Below are positions 27,683-36,380 of a DNA stretch of 64,000 nt, piece by piece; the first letter of the stretch is position 1; every line of letters begins with the position of its first letter. This DNA comes from an uncultured Flavobacteriales bacterium (GTDB lineage: Bacteria > Bacteroidota > Bacteroidia > Flavobacteriales_D > Parvicellaceae). Below the pieces are notes generated by a model. It saw nothing but the letters and a program-made list of their open reading frames with translations, was not told the origin of the DNA and did not search any database. The stretch spans positions 421,455 to 485,454 of the forward strand of contig CALSMU010000011.1 in assembly GCA_943787535.1 (NCBI GenBank), given 5' to 3'. The translations under genes and the position numbers were made by a program.

Positions 27683-27913
27683 AATTGTGTTGTTATCTAT
27701 TTAATATACAATATATCAACGTAATCTATTTATGTCTTTATATAGTAAAGATAATAATATTAACAAATGTCATTTTCATAATTCGAATCCAAACAATAGG
27801 AGAATAAATCAGAGGAATAAGTAATTTGAGCATACCAATCGACTCCGAACTGTCTTTATAAAAACAATAGAATTCGTATATTTCTATCCTCAATCACAAT
27901 AAACACAGAATAA

Positions 27914-28957
27914 ATGCGCCAATTACTTTTAGTTTTACTCCTAATCTTGTTCTCGGAATGTACGAGCTCTCAAATAGATTTAAAAAATGAAAAAACTTTG
28001 GATAAACAGCCTATTGATACTTCGGTCAAAGAGGGATCTTTAAGTAAACTAGCAAAAACAGATACTATTAATATTTGTTCGTTCAATATTCAGTTTCTAG
28101 GGCATTTTAAAGCCAGAGATAACAGTACACTTTCCAAAATATTAAAGCCTTACGATATTGTGGTTATTCAGGAAATGGTAGCACCCCCAGTATCAGGAAC
28201 TTTTCCAAGCAATGGACAAAAATACAAGTCAGATGTAGAAAGCAAAGCGTTTGTTGATGCTATGCAAGAGCAAGGATTCTCTTACTGGATATCTACAGAA
28301 GATACGGGGCCAACTAGGAACCACGTTAATTCGAGTGCTTCAGAATGGTGGATAACCTTTTACAGAGATGCAATTATTATTCCGGATAGTTCGCGGTATT
28401 TTGGTTTCTTAGATACTGCTTTGGCTGGTAGTTTACTTTATGAAAGAGTTCCTTTTTGTCTTCCTTTTAAATCCATTGATGGGAAAAGTACTTTTTCATT
28501 AATATCTCTTCACCTTAAACCGGGTAATGGGGTAGCAGACAGAACGCGTAGGGCAGAGGAGTTAAAAACCCTGTTTGAATGGGGAACTAAGCAGCAGGAA
28601 AAAAATAAAGATTTTATTTATTTAGGAGATTGTAATATCTATAAAGAAGGAGAATTTATTGAATATGAAAAACAAGGTATTTATAGTTTGAATAAGCAAT
28701 GTTCTAGTACAAACACCAAGTTGTATGAAGATGCTAAAAAGGGAAAGCCCTATGACCATGTGTTTTACACAAATAGCTCAGAAGACGAGGTAATCAACAA
28801 GTCCTTTAAAGTGGTTGATTTAATGCAAGAAATACACACGCTTTATAAGGGCGAATCTTTTCCTTATGCACCTTACGAGCACAACTTGTTCAGAACAAAA
28901 TTTTCGGATCATGTTCCGATCGCTTTTCAGTATATATTGGGAAAGGACACGGATTAA
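27914..28957 (+). CDS. Endonuclease/exonuclease/phosphatase-fold lipoprotein
   Basis: A DNase I-like (EEP superfamily) protein. It shows ICSFNIQFLG (Asn of motif 1), VVIQEM (catalytic Glu, about residue 79), SLISLHLKPGN, YLGDCNIYKEG (the GDxN motif) and FSDHVPI (SDH, catalytic Asp-His) near the C-terminus. The full metal and catalytic set is present. The N-terminus is a hydrophobic signal ending in FSEC (Cys 16), which looks like a lipoprotein signal although Glu before the Cys is unusual. That would put the enzyme outside the cytoplasm, where it could degrade extracellular DNA or act as a phosphodiesterase on other substrates. It is divergent from the DUF2779 gene and converges (32 bp) on the AAA+ gene. 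Confidence 0.88.
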   Translation: MRQLLLVLLLILFSECTSSQIDLKNEKTLDKQPIDTSVKEGSLSKLAKTDTINICSFNIQFLGHFKARDNSTLSKILKPYDIVVIQEMVAPPVSGTFPSNGQKYKSDVESKAFVDAMQEQGFSYWISTEDTGPTRNHVNSSASEWWITFYRDAIIIPDSSRYFGFLDTALAGSLLYERVPFCLPFKSIDGKSTFSLISLHLKPGNGVADRTRRAEELKTLFEWGTKQQEKNKDFIYLGDCNIYKEGEFIEYEKQGIYSLNKQCSSTNTKLYEDAKKGKPYDHVFYTNSSEDEVINKSFKVVDLMQEIHTLYKGESFPYAPYEHNLFRTKFSDHVPIAFQYILGKDTD

Positions 28958-28989
28958 TATTTTACAGCTACAAACACCATTTCATTTTA

Positions 28990-30450
28990 TCAATTACTTC
29001 CATAGAAAAACTGATTTATACCAAGAGAGTCAAATTTAAGTGATGTAGTGTTTTCTGCCTTGTCTAACTTCTTCTTAATTGTAAGTGCCCATAATACGAG
29101 TTCCATACAAAAAGCTTGATCTTCTTTATCTAGTTCAGATGAATACTCTTTTACTACTGCTAATAAGGGCGTTATCTTATTTAGGTTTTCATGAAATTCT
29201 TTATCTGTCGCAGTATAGTTTAATTCAATGTAGTTGTTGTCAAACCATTCAATAATTTCGGTATACGTCGTTTTTACACCCTCTTTTTCCAATTTAGGGA
29301 TGCTCGGAAATATTTTTTCAAATTGGGTAATTATAGCATTATCAATAAGTAAGTTTGCAACTTGATCCGCACCTTCCTGTTCACCTTCATATACCAATTC
29401 TATTTTTCCTGTAATTGAAGGAATAATAGATGCAAAATCAACAAGTCGAATTGCAGTAGTTGCAGATTCAGTCTCAATTAGACGCAATTTAGCTGCAGCA
29501 ACAAGGTTTTCCATTGCGCTAATAGTCATTCGAGCACTAACACCACTTTTTGCATCTACATATTCGCTGTTTCTTGCTTCGAAAGCAATTTCTTCCAACA
29601 GGTCTTTTGCTAAGTGACATACCTTTATTGCTGCTTTATCTTCAGAAGAAATTTTTGCTTCTTGTTCAGTAATCTCCCGCGCAAGTTCAATTGATTTTGG
29701 ATAATGAGTAAATATTTGAGATCCTATTCTATCTTTTAATGGGGTAACAATGCTACCTCTATTGGTATAATCTTCCGGATTTGCAGTAAATACAAATTGA
29801 ATGTCTAATGGCATTCTCAATTGGAACCCTCTTATTTGAATGTCTCCTTCTTGCAGAATATTAAATAGAGAAACTTGAATACGGGGTTGTAAATCTGGTA
29901 ATTCATTCAGTACAAAAATGGATCGATTCGCACGTGGTATCATACCATAGTGCAATACACGTTCGTCTGAATAAGGGAGCTTTAAAGTTGCTGCCTTTAT
30001 AGGGTCGATATCTCCAATCAAATCAGAAACATTTACGTCTGGAGTTGCTAATTTCTCAAAGAAACGCTCATTTCGGTGTACCCATGCAATAGGAGTTGCA
30101 TCTCCCAGTTCTGCAATTAAATCGCGCGCAAATTTAGAAATAGGTTGAAAGGGACTATCATTAATTTCTGAACCTTTCACAATAGGCATATACTCATCCA
30201 GTAGGTCTACCATGCTACGGGCTATTTTTGTTTTTGCCTGACCGCGAAGCCCTAAAAGATTGATATGGTGACCCGCAAGAATGGCTTTTTTTAATTGTGG
30301 AACAACGGTGTCTTCATACCCCCATAATCCTTCAAAAACACTTTGTTTTGATTGTATGCGTGCAATTAAGTTAGACTGTAATTCTTCGGTAATTGTCTTT
30401 TCCTTGTATCCCGAGTCTATTAGTTCTTTGAATGTAATTTCTTTTTGCAT
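28990..30450 (-). CDS. AAA+ ATPase, magnesium-chelatase/MoxR type
   Basis: An AAA+ ATPase of the MoxR / Mg-chelatase I-like type. The P-loop is GLRGQAKT (residues 67-74), where the usual last Gly is Ala. Walker B is SIFVLNELPDL (about 177-187), with Asn where the usual Asp would be and the catalytic Glu E183 kept. Sensor 1 is FVFTANPEDY (N224). An ILQEGDIQIRG segment, typical of the MoxR/BchI pre-sensor insert, follows Walker B. It is the second gene after a VWA protein (5 bp between stop and start), the standard MoxR-VWA pairing in which the ATPase remodels a client via the metal-dependent VWA adaptor. The client is unknown. Confidence 0.88.
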   Translation of the reverse strand: MQKEITFKELIDSGYKEKTITEELQSNLIARIQSKQSVFEGLWGYEDTVVPQLKKAILAGHHINLLGLRGQAKTKIARSMVDLLDEYMPIVKGSEINDSPFQPISKFARDLIAELGDATPIAWVHRNERFFEKLATPDVNVSDLIGDIDPIKAATLKLPYSDERVLHYGMIPRANRSIFVLNELPDLQPRIQVSLFNILQEGDIQIRGFQLRMPLDIQFVFTANPEDYTNRGSIVTPLKDRIGSQIFTHYPKSIELAREITEQEAKISSEDKAAIKVCHLAKDLLEEIAFEARNSEYVDAKSGVSARMTISAMENLVAAAKLRLIETESATTAIRLVDFASIIPSITGKIELVYEGEQEGADQVANLLIDNAIITQFEKIFPSIPKLEKEGVKTTYTEIIEWFDNNYIELNYTATDKEFHENLNKITPLLAVVKEYSSELDKEDQAFCMELVLWALTIKKKLDKAENTTSLKFDSLGINQFFYGSN

Positions 30451-30455
30451 CTTAC

Positions 30456-31607
30456 CTATATTTTTTTTATTCTATTTTTCTCGTAATCCTCAAAAATCAT
30501 TTGTCCTAAACCAGAAAGTCCGGTTAAAAATGCTTTTCCTCGATTTTGTGCTGTAAATATTTCTACAAATTTTCGCAGATAGGGGTCTTGAGCAATCATA
30601 AAGGTGGTAATTGGAATTTTTAGTTTTCTCGCTTGCGCTGCCTTGTTTAAGCATTTAGAAACGATCATTTCATCCAATCCATTACTATTTTTATAAAACT
30701 CTCCTGATGGCAGTTGAATACAGCTTGGCTTACCATCGGTTATCATAAAAATTTGTTTGTTTGTATTGCGCTTTCTTCTCAATATATCCATTGCTAACTC
30801 CAATCCTGCAACTGTATTAGTATGGTAAGGACCTACCTTTAAATAGGGAAGGTCTTTGATTTTAATTGGCCATGCTTCATTTCCAAAAACAATTATATCG
30901 ATAGAATCTTTTGGATACTTACGTTTAATTAATTCAACTAAAGCCATCGCTACCTTTTTCGCTGGAGTAATACGATCTTCTCCATACAAAATCATTGAGT
31001 GACTGATGTCAATCATTAAAACAGTACTCATTTGAGCTTTGTGCTTGGTTTCTTCAACTACCAGGTCATTTTCCGTTAGCCGAAGATCCGATATGCCATT
31101 ATTTATCTGGGCATTTTTTAGACTTTGGGTCATATCAACCCGGGTTAAATCATCACCAAATTGAAAAGCACGATTTTCTCCATCTCTCTCATCACCAACA
31201 CCCATTTTTGTTGTTGCATGATTTCCAAGACCACTTTTCTTTAGTTTACCAAAAATTTGATCCAATGCATATTCGCGAAGGGCTGACTCCAACTTAGCGG
31301 TTAATACATTTTTACCGTTTCCTTTGCCCTTGTTGCCTTCTTCAAAATCAATTTCTTCCTTTATATATCCTCGCTTCTTGAGGTCCTCTTCAAAATCTTC
31401 CAACGAATATTCATCACTGAATATTTTATATTCAGCGTCCAGAGAATTTAGCCAATCAAAAGCTTCGTCAATATCTCCCGATGTATGCGTAAGTAATTCT
31501 TTAAAAATATCGAATACACGGTCAAAGTGATCTATTTCCTCAGCAACATGCTTACTGATTATAAAACCTTTTCGCGAATCAAAACCTCTATTTTTCATTG
31601 TATACAT
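30456..31607 (-). CDS. VWA-domain (MIDAS) protein, partner of the AAA+ ATPase
   Basis: The N-terminal half (about 1-190) is a helical, acidic region with no family I recognise. The C-terminal half is a von Willebrand A domain with a complete MIDAS site: DISHS (D-x-S-x-S), the Thr in GPYHTNT, and ITDGKPS. This is the arrangement of VWA partners of MoxR or chelatase-type ATPases. No signal peptide or membrane helix, so it is cytoplasmic. The frame allows a TTG at 31610, ATG at 31607 and ATG at 31598; I chose 31607. It is the first gene of a two-gene operon with the AAA+ gene. Confidence 0.88.
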   Translation of the reverse strand: MYTMKNRGFDSRKGFIISKHVAEEIDHFDRVFDIFKELLTHTSGDIDEAFDWLNSLDAEYKIFSDEYSLEDFEEDLKKRGYIKEEIDFEEGNKGKGNGKNVLTAKLESALREYALDQIFGKLKKSGLGNHATTKMGVGDERDGENRAFQFGDDLTRVDMTQSLKNAQINNGISDLRLTENDLVVEETKHKAQMSTVLMIDISHSMILYGEDRITPAKKVAMALVELIKRKYPKDSIDIIVFGNEAWPIKIKDLPYLKVGPYHTNTVAGLELAMDILRRKRNTNKQIFMITDGKPSCIQLPSGEFYKNSNGLDEMIVSKCLNKAAQARKLKIPITTFMIAQDPYLRKFVEIFTAQNRGKAFLTGLSGLGQMIFEDYEKNRIKKI

Positions 31608-31765
31608 CAAGATTGATGTACCAAGGTACGAAGGTTTTTGTCTGTTTATACTCGAATATTTTTATTTATTTAAGCTCCAATGGATAAATCGCTTTAACTT
31701 TTTGTCAATCAGGTATTCCAAAAATAAATTAATTCACTTCTTTAAGGCTAAGCGATTCAGTTCGT

Positions 31766-34700
31766 TTAATTTTTTATTTTAGGAGCTCCAATATTTATAA
31801 GTTTTTCCTCTAGTGGAATCATTGATTTTTCGATATTCTTCAGTTTTGTGTTTATTCTATCATAGAGCGTATTGGCATTTTCCAATGATTGCAACTGACC
31901 TGCAGTGGGTCCGTAAGTAGAAGAATTGCTATTTGCTTTCCACATATAATCTCCCATTGTTGGATACTCATCTTTCTCTCCAACTTCAGATCGGATTTTG
32001 CTACCGCGAATTTGCTGCGTTAATTCCAAAAGTTGACTCCGAATACTGAGTAGCTCAGTATGAAGAATCGCATCATTTGAAATTGCTTTATCATAGGCTT
32101 TCAGCATAACATTAATAGCGTTTTTAGCATCTTGAACACCTACATTTAAATCATTTATTTTCACGCTTAAAGAAGAAATTGCTTTCCAATGTGCTACCAC
32201 TTTTTCAGGTGAACTGCCATTTAGTGAACCTTGGGTAAATTGCTTCACATCAAAAGATACTTTTCCTCCTATAGTAAGATAATTACCCTCAATTTGCTTG
32301 AAAAGTTGAGCTGAATAATTTCCCGGTCCAACTTCGTATCCCATTCTTTTGCTATTTATATTATCAGCAGATATTGTATACGGCGAATCAGTCAATAAAT
32401 CCCAACTAATACGGTTAAATCCTTTTTTGTTTTGCGCCTTAACTTTTCGAAGTATTTTATCTTCATTGTCATAGATAAATAACCACACGTTTGGTGTTAT
32501 TTCTTTCTCTTCATTCTCTAATATCGACCATTCAGGAACGCCCACGTTTCCTCCTGCCTTTTCTGTTTCTGTCTCTTTTTCTTCTCGTTTTGCTTCTTTT
32601 GATTTGTAGTTGCCCTGCAGGTAATACGTAAATTCAACTCCATAGGGTGGGTTTTCAGCCACAAAGTAATTATCTCCTTGAGCAGCTTTTGTTCCTCCTC
32701 CTAAAGTTCTTCTTTGCATATACCATTTGCCTGTTCTAGGTGTAAATAGTTGCGCTTCATTTTCTTTCTTGGTTGGATCAAATTCTCGAAGAGATGAATA
32801 GTCGTCAAGTATATAAATACCTCTTCCAAAAGTAGCCGCTACTAAATCATTTTCCCTTTTTTGAATTGCCAAATCTCTCACAGAAATATTTGGTAAGCCT
32901 CCCTTTAGTTTTTGCCAGTTATTGCCTCCGTCAATTGAAAAGTAGATGCCAAATTCTGTTCCTAAAAAGAGCAGATTACTTTTTTGATGGTCTTGCACAA
33001 TTCTCCACAGCAGGGTTTTTTCCGGCAGATTACTTGACATATTCTCCCAGGTTAATCCTTTATCCATACTTTTAAATAAGTAGGGCTTGTAATCACCGTA
33101 TTTGTGATTGTCTAATACAACATATACTATGTTTTCGTCAAAGAGGTCAGCTTTTATATCATTAACAAAGGCGGTTGCCGGTAGTTCTTTAATATTCGAA
33201 AAATCTACTTTTCTCCAATTGACACCTCCATCTTCGGTTACCTGAATAATTCTATCATCCGTTCCCGCGTATATTAAACCATTTTTTTGTGGGGATTCGG
33301 ACAAAGAGGTAATCGTACTATAATTGGACATTGCATATATGTCCCAAGCATTATCCCATTTTTGTTTTTTATCATAAAATGGAGTTTGAATTCGCTCTAT
33401 GTTTTTCGTTAAATCTCCCGAAATTGCTTGCCATGAATCCCCTCTGTCTTCAGATCTCCAAACTCTTTGTGAAGCATGGTATATTCGTTTCGGATTATGC
33501 GGACTAACCAATATAGGGGCATCCCAATTGAAGCGTTCATTTTTTTCTCCTAATGCTGGTTGCGGCTGTATAGAGGTGTTTTCCCCGGTAAGTCTGTCAT
33601 GACGATTAAGGTTTCCTTGCTGCCATTGTGCATAGACTATATTAGGGTTTCCCGGTTCAGTAGCTGGTTGATGTCCATCTCCTCCCAATACCACAAACCA
33701 ATCTGCATTGCGAATTCCATGTATATTATCGGTTCTAGATGGAGCTCCTTGTGTATTGTTATCTTGGGTTCCACCATATACATTATAGAATGGCTCAGCA
33801 TCATCCACAGCAATCTTGTAGAACTGCGTAATGGGTAAGTTAGCCATGAATTTCCAATTTTGGGTTTTATCAAAGCTTTCGTATAAGCCACCGTCACAAC
33901 CTACTAGAATGTAATTAGGATCACTTTTCTTAAAAGCTACAGCATGATTATCTACATGTTTTTCGCCTTCATTCATGCGTTGGAAGTGCTTTCCTCCATC
34001 ATAGGAAACCTGCATATAATTATCTGCAAAATAGATCTCATCAAAATTGTGGGGTGATGCATACAATTCTTGATAATAGTGCGGTCCAGTTCCTCCAGCA
34101 ATAGCATCGCTCATTTTTGCCCATGAATTACCTTGGTTTGTACTTTTATAAACACCTCCTGTTCTCCTATCTAACTCGATTGCCGCATAAATTACATCAG
34201 GTTTTTGAGGAGAAAGGGCCAATCCAATTTTACCCATATTACTTGATGGTAGACCATTTGTAAGTTTTTTCCATGATTCTCCTCCGTCATTAGATTTGTA
34301 AATGGCTGTTCCAGGTCCACCACCCATATAGCCAGCTACAGTCCTGTGTCGCTGCCAGGTTGCAGCATAGAGCAAATTTGGGTTTCTTGGGTCAATTAAG
34401 ATATCGGTAGCGCCAACCCAACTATCGTCTCCTAAGGTTAACTTCCAGGTTTTACCTCCATCTACTGATTTATACACACCTCGTTCACCACCTTTACTCC
34501 ACAATGGACCTTGAGAAGCAACCCAAATAACATTAGAATTAGAAGGATGAATAAGTATTTTTGATAAATGTTCAGATTTTTTGAGACCCATGTTTTTCCA
34601 TGATTTGCCTCCATCTTCACTTTTGTATATTCCATCACCATAGCTGATATGCCTTCCTCCAACATTTTCTCCTGTTCCTACCCAAACTATTTCTGGGTTT

Positions 34701-35029
34701 TGAGGGTCTAGTGAGATACATCCGATGGAATAACTTTTTTGCCCGTCAAACAATGATTCCCATGTTGTTCCAGCGTTTTGTGTTTTCCATACACCACCGG
34801 AACCGGCTGATATATACCAAATATTTTCATTGTTTGGATGTATTACAATATCTGAAATTCGTCCCGACATGAGTGCGGGCCCAATGTTCCTGAATTTTAG
34901 ACCATCGTATATGTCTTTGGAATCGGCTTGGGTATTTTTATCACCTTTTTTATTGTTTTGCGCTAAGCTGTTGAAAGCAAAACTTAAACAAATAAAAATA
35001 AAAATTGAAATTTTGTTCATCTTATTCAT
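31766..35029 (-). CDS. Secreted VPS10/sortilin-like Asp-box propeller protein
   Basis: A 1087-residue secreted protein. It has a signal peptide (to about residue 23, ending SLAQ). The N-terminal 750 residues carry many BNR/Asp-box repeats of the form SxDGGxxW (for example GIYKSEDGGKSW, GVYKSVDGGKTW, AIYKSNDGGESW), which form one or two beta-propellers as in sortilin VPS10 domains. The C-terminal about 330 residues include a FnIII-like strand region (FNRISWDLLTDSPYT) and an alpha-helical end (about 940-1087). In Bacteroidota such proteins are often labelled glycosyl hydrolase, but I see no catalytic evidence. It has no T9SS sorting tail, so it is probably periplasmic or outer membrane-associated. 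A TATATTTG box lies 26 bp upstream. Confidence 0.85.
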   Translation of the reverse strand: MNKMNKISIFIFICLSFAFNSLAQNNKKGDKNTQADSKDIYDGLKFRNIGPALMSGRISDIVIHPNNENIWYISAGSGGVWKTQNAGTTWESLFDGQKSYSIGCISLDPQNPEIVWVGTGENVGGRHISYGDGIYKSEDGGKSWKNMGLKKSEHLSKILIHPSNSNVIWVASQGPLWSKGGERGVYKSVDGGKTWKLTLGDDSWVGATDILIDPRNPNLLYAATWQRHRTVAGYMGGGPGTAIYKSNDGGESWKKLTNGLPSSNMGKIGLALSPQKPDVIYAAIELDRRTGGVYKSTNQGNSWAKMSDAIAGGTGPHYYQELYASPHNFDEIYFADNYMQVSYDGGKHFQRMNEGEKHVDNHAVAFKKSDPNYILVGCDGGLYESFDKTQNWKFMANLPITQFYKIAVDDAEPFYNVYGGTQDNNTQGAPSRTDNIHGIRNADWFVVLGGDGHQPATEPGNPNIVYAQWQQGNLNRHDRLTGENTSIQPQPALGEKNERFNWDAPILVSPHNPKRIYHASQRVWRSEDRGDSWQAISGDLTKNIERIQTPFYDKKQKWDNAWDIYAMSNYSTITSLSESPQKNGLIYAGTDDRIIQVTEDGGVNWRKVDFSNIKELPATAFVNDIKADLFDENIVYVVLDNHKYGDYKPYLFKSMDKGLTWENMSSNLPEKTLLWRIVQDHQKSNLLFLGTEFGIYFSIDGGNNWQKLKGGLPNISVRDLAIQKRENDLVAATFGRGIYILDDYSSLREFDPTKKENEAQLFTPRTGKWYMQRRTLGGGTKAAQGDNYFVAENPPYGVEFTYYLQGNYKSKEAKREEKETETEKAGGNVGVPEWSILENEEKEITPNVWLFIYDNEDKILRKVKAQNKKGFNRISWDLLTDSPYTISADNINSKRMGYEVGPGNYSAQLFKQIEGNYLTIGGKVSFDVKQFTQGSLNGSSPEKVVAHWKAISSLSVKINDLNVGVQDAKNAINVMLKAYDKAISNDAILHTELLSIRSQLLELTQQIRGSKIRSEVGEKDEYPTMGDYMWKANSNSSTYGPTAGQLQSLENANTLYDRINTKLKNIEKSMIPLEEKLINIGAPKIKN

Positions 35030-35054
35030 GGGTTTTGTGGTTATGTATTTCGTC

Positions 35055-35062
35055 CAAATATA
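35055..35062 (-). promoter_or_regulatory. Putative -7 box (TATATTTG) for the VPS10-like gene
   Basis: Read on the minus strand this is TATATTTG, an exact match to TAnnTTTG, placed 26 bp before the ATG and within the 46 bp separating it from the upstream aminotransferase gene. It suggests that the propeller gene has its own promoter. No -33 TTG at the usual distance. Confidence 0.45.
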
Positions 35063-35075
35063 ATTGCTTTTTTAT

Positions 35076-36245
35076 TTACGATTGAAGCAAATTGGTTTGT
35101 TTTTTAATTGTTTCTAAAGCTTGGTGCAATAGATCAATATCATCTTGATTATTGTAGCCTTGAGCTGAAAAACGAAGATAAAATTCATTGCCAAGTTGCA
35201 TTATAGGAACTTCGATGTTAAACTCTTTGTATAGCATAGTTTTCAGTTTTTCTGGCTCATTTGTTTTAACAGAACTACTGCATATTTGACCCAAATAATC
35301 TGCATTTATCGGACATATTGGTTTACTATTAAGAATTGAGGATGTTTTTTCATAATTATTTAGAACCAACTCTTTACAAGCCCTCGAAACGGACTCCCAG
35401 TCATTATCTTTTAAAAATTGAACTGCAGTTGGAATAGTTAAAAAAGCTGAATAATCTCTTGTTCCTTGCAGTTCATGATGATCTGAGAAATTTGAGTTTA
35501 AATCATATCCCCAAGATATAATTAGCGGGTCGAAATGATTTTTAAATTCGTCATTTATGTAAAGAAAAGAGCAGCCTTTTGGTGTTAGCATCCATTTGTG
35601 GCAAGCTCCTGTATATATGTCTGCTTTTAATTTGGATAAATCAAGATGTATATGCCCAGGAACATGAGCACCATCGATAATAGTAATCAAGTCAAGTTCT
35701 TTTGCTCGCTCGCAAATCTCTTTTACGGGCAATATCAATGCCGAAGAGCTGGTTATTTGACTGATAAAAATAGCTCTTGTTTTGGCACTAACGTTTTCAA
35801 AAAATTCATCAATTATTTTTTCTTTGCTAATAATAGGTAATGTGATTTCAGTTGTAACAAATTTTGCTTTTGCTTTTTTACAATAATAATCCCATGTTTT
35901 TATAAGTGCACCGTACTCTAAATTACACGAAAGTATTTCGTCACCCTCTTTGAGATCAAAACTTTTTGCTATTATATTAATTGCATAAGAAGGGTTTGTT
36001 GTAAAAACGATGTTTTGCGGTTTACAATTAACATAGGAAGCCAATACATTTCTAGATTTTTCAAGATGTTGCATTCCTTCATTCACATAAAAGTTAACCG
36101 GTTCTTGTTCTAGTTTTAATTGCCAAAATTGGTAATTATCGAAAATAGGTTTGGGACAAGCACCAAAAGAACCATGATTAAGATGCGTAATATGTTTGGA
36201 TAGTATAAACTGTTCTTTTAAGGTGTTAATTTCTTGTTTTTTCAT
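35076..36245 (-). CDS. PLP-dependent class V aminotransferase-fold protein
   Basis: A fold type I PLP enzyme of the class V group, closest in pattern to isopenicillin N epimerase / selenocysteine lyase-like proteins. It starts with HLNHGSFGACP (about residues 21-31), the cofactor-phosphate loop of this group. TTNPSYAINIIA precedes the large domain, D191 in TIIDGAH binds the pyridine nitrogen, H194 is in the GAHV motif, and the Schiff-base lysine is K217 in YTGACHKWM. All catalytic residues are present. At 389 residues it is the normal length. The substrate is not readable from sequence: racemase/epimerase, desulfurase or amino acid lyase are all possible. Cytoplasmic. Confidence 0.9.
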   Translation of the reverse strand: MKKQEINTLKEQFILSKHITHLNHGSFGACPKPIFDNYQFWQLKLEQEPVNFYVNEGMQHLEKSRNVLASYVNCKPQNIVFTTNPSYAINIIAKSFDLKEGDEILSCNLEYGALIKTWDYYCKKAKAKFVTTEITLPIISKEKIIDEFFENVSAKTRAIFISQITSSSALILPVKEICERAKELDLITIIDGAHVPGHIHLDLSKLKADIYTGACHKWMLTPKGCSFLYINDEFKNHFDPLIISWGYDLNSNFSDHHELQGTRDYSAFLTIPTAVQFLKDNDWESVSRACKELVLNNYEKTSSILNSKPICPINADYLGQICSSSVKTNEPEKLKTMLYKEFNIEVPIMQLGNEFYLRFSAQGYNNQDDIDLLHQALETIKKQTNLLQS

Positions 36246-36380
36246 TTTCTATACTTAAGGCATACAATATAAGGTTATTACATTAATTTGGGTTTTTTAT
36301 ACTTGTGATTATGGCGGCACTTTTTATTTTTTTTTGATAACCGCTCATAACAATTCTATAATGTTCGATATAGAAACGCA

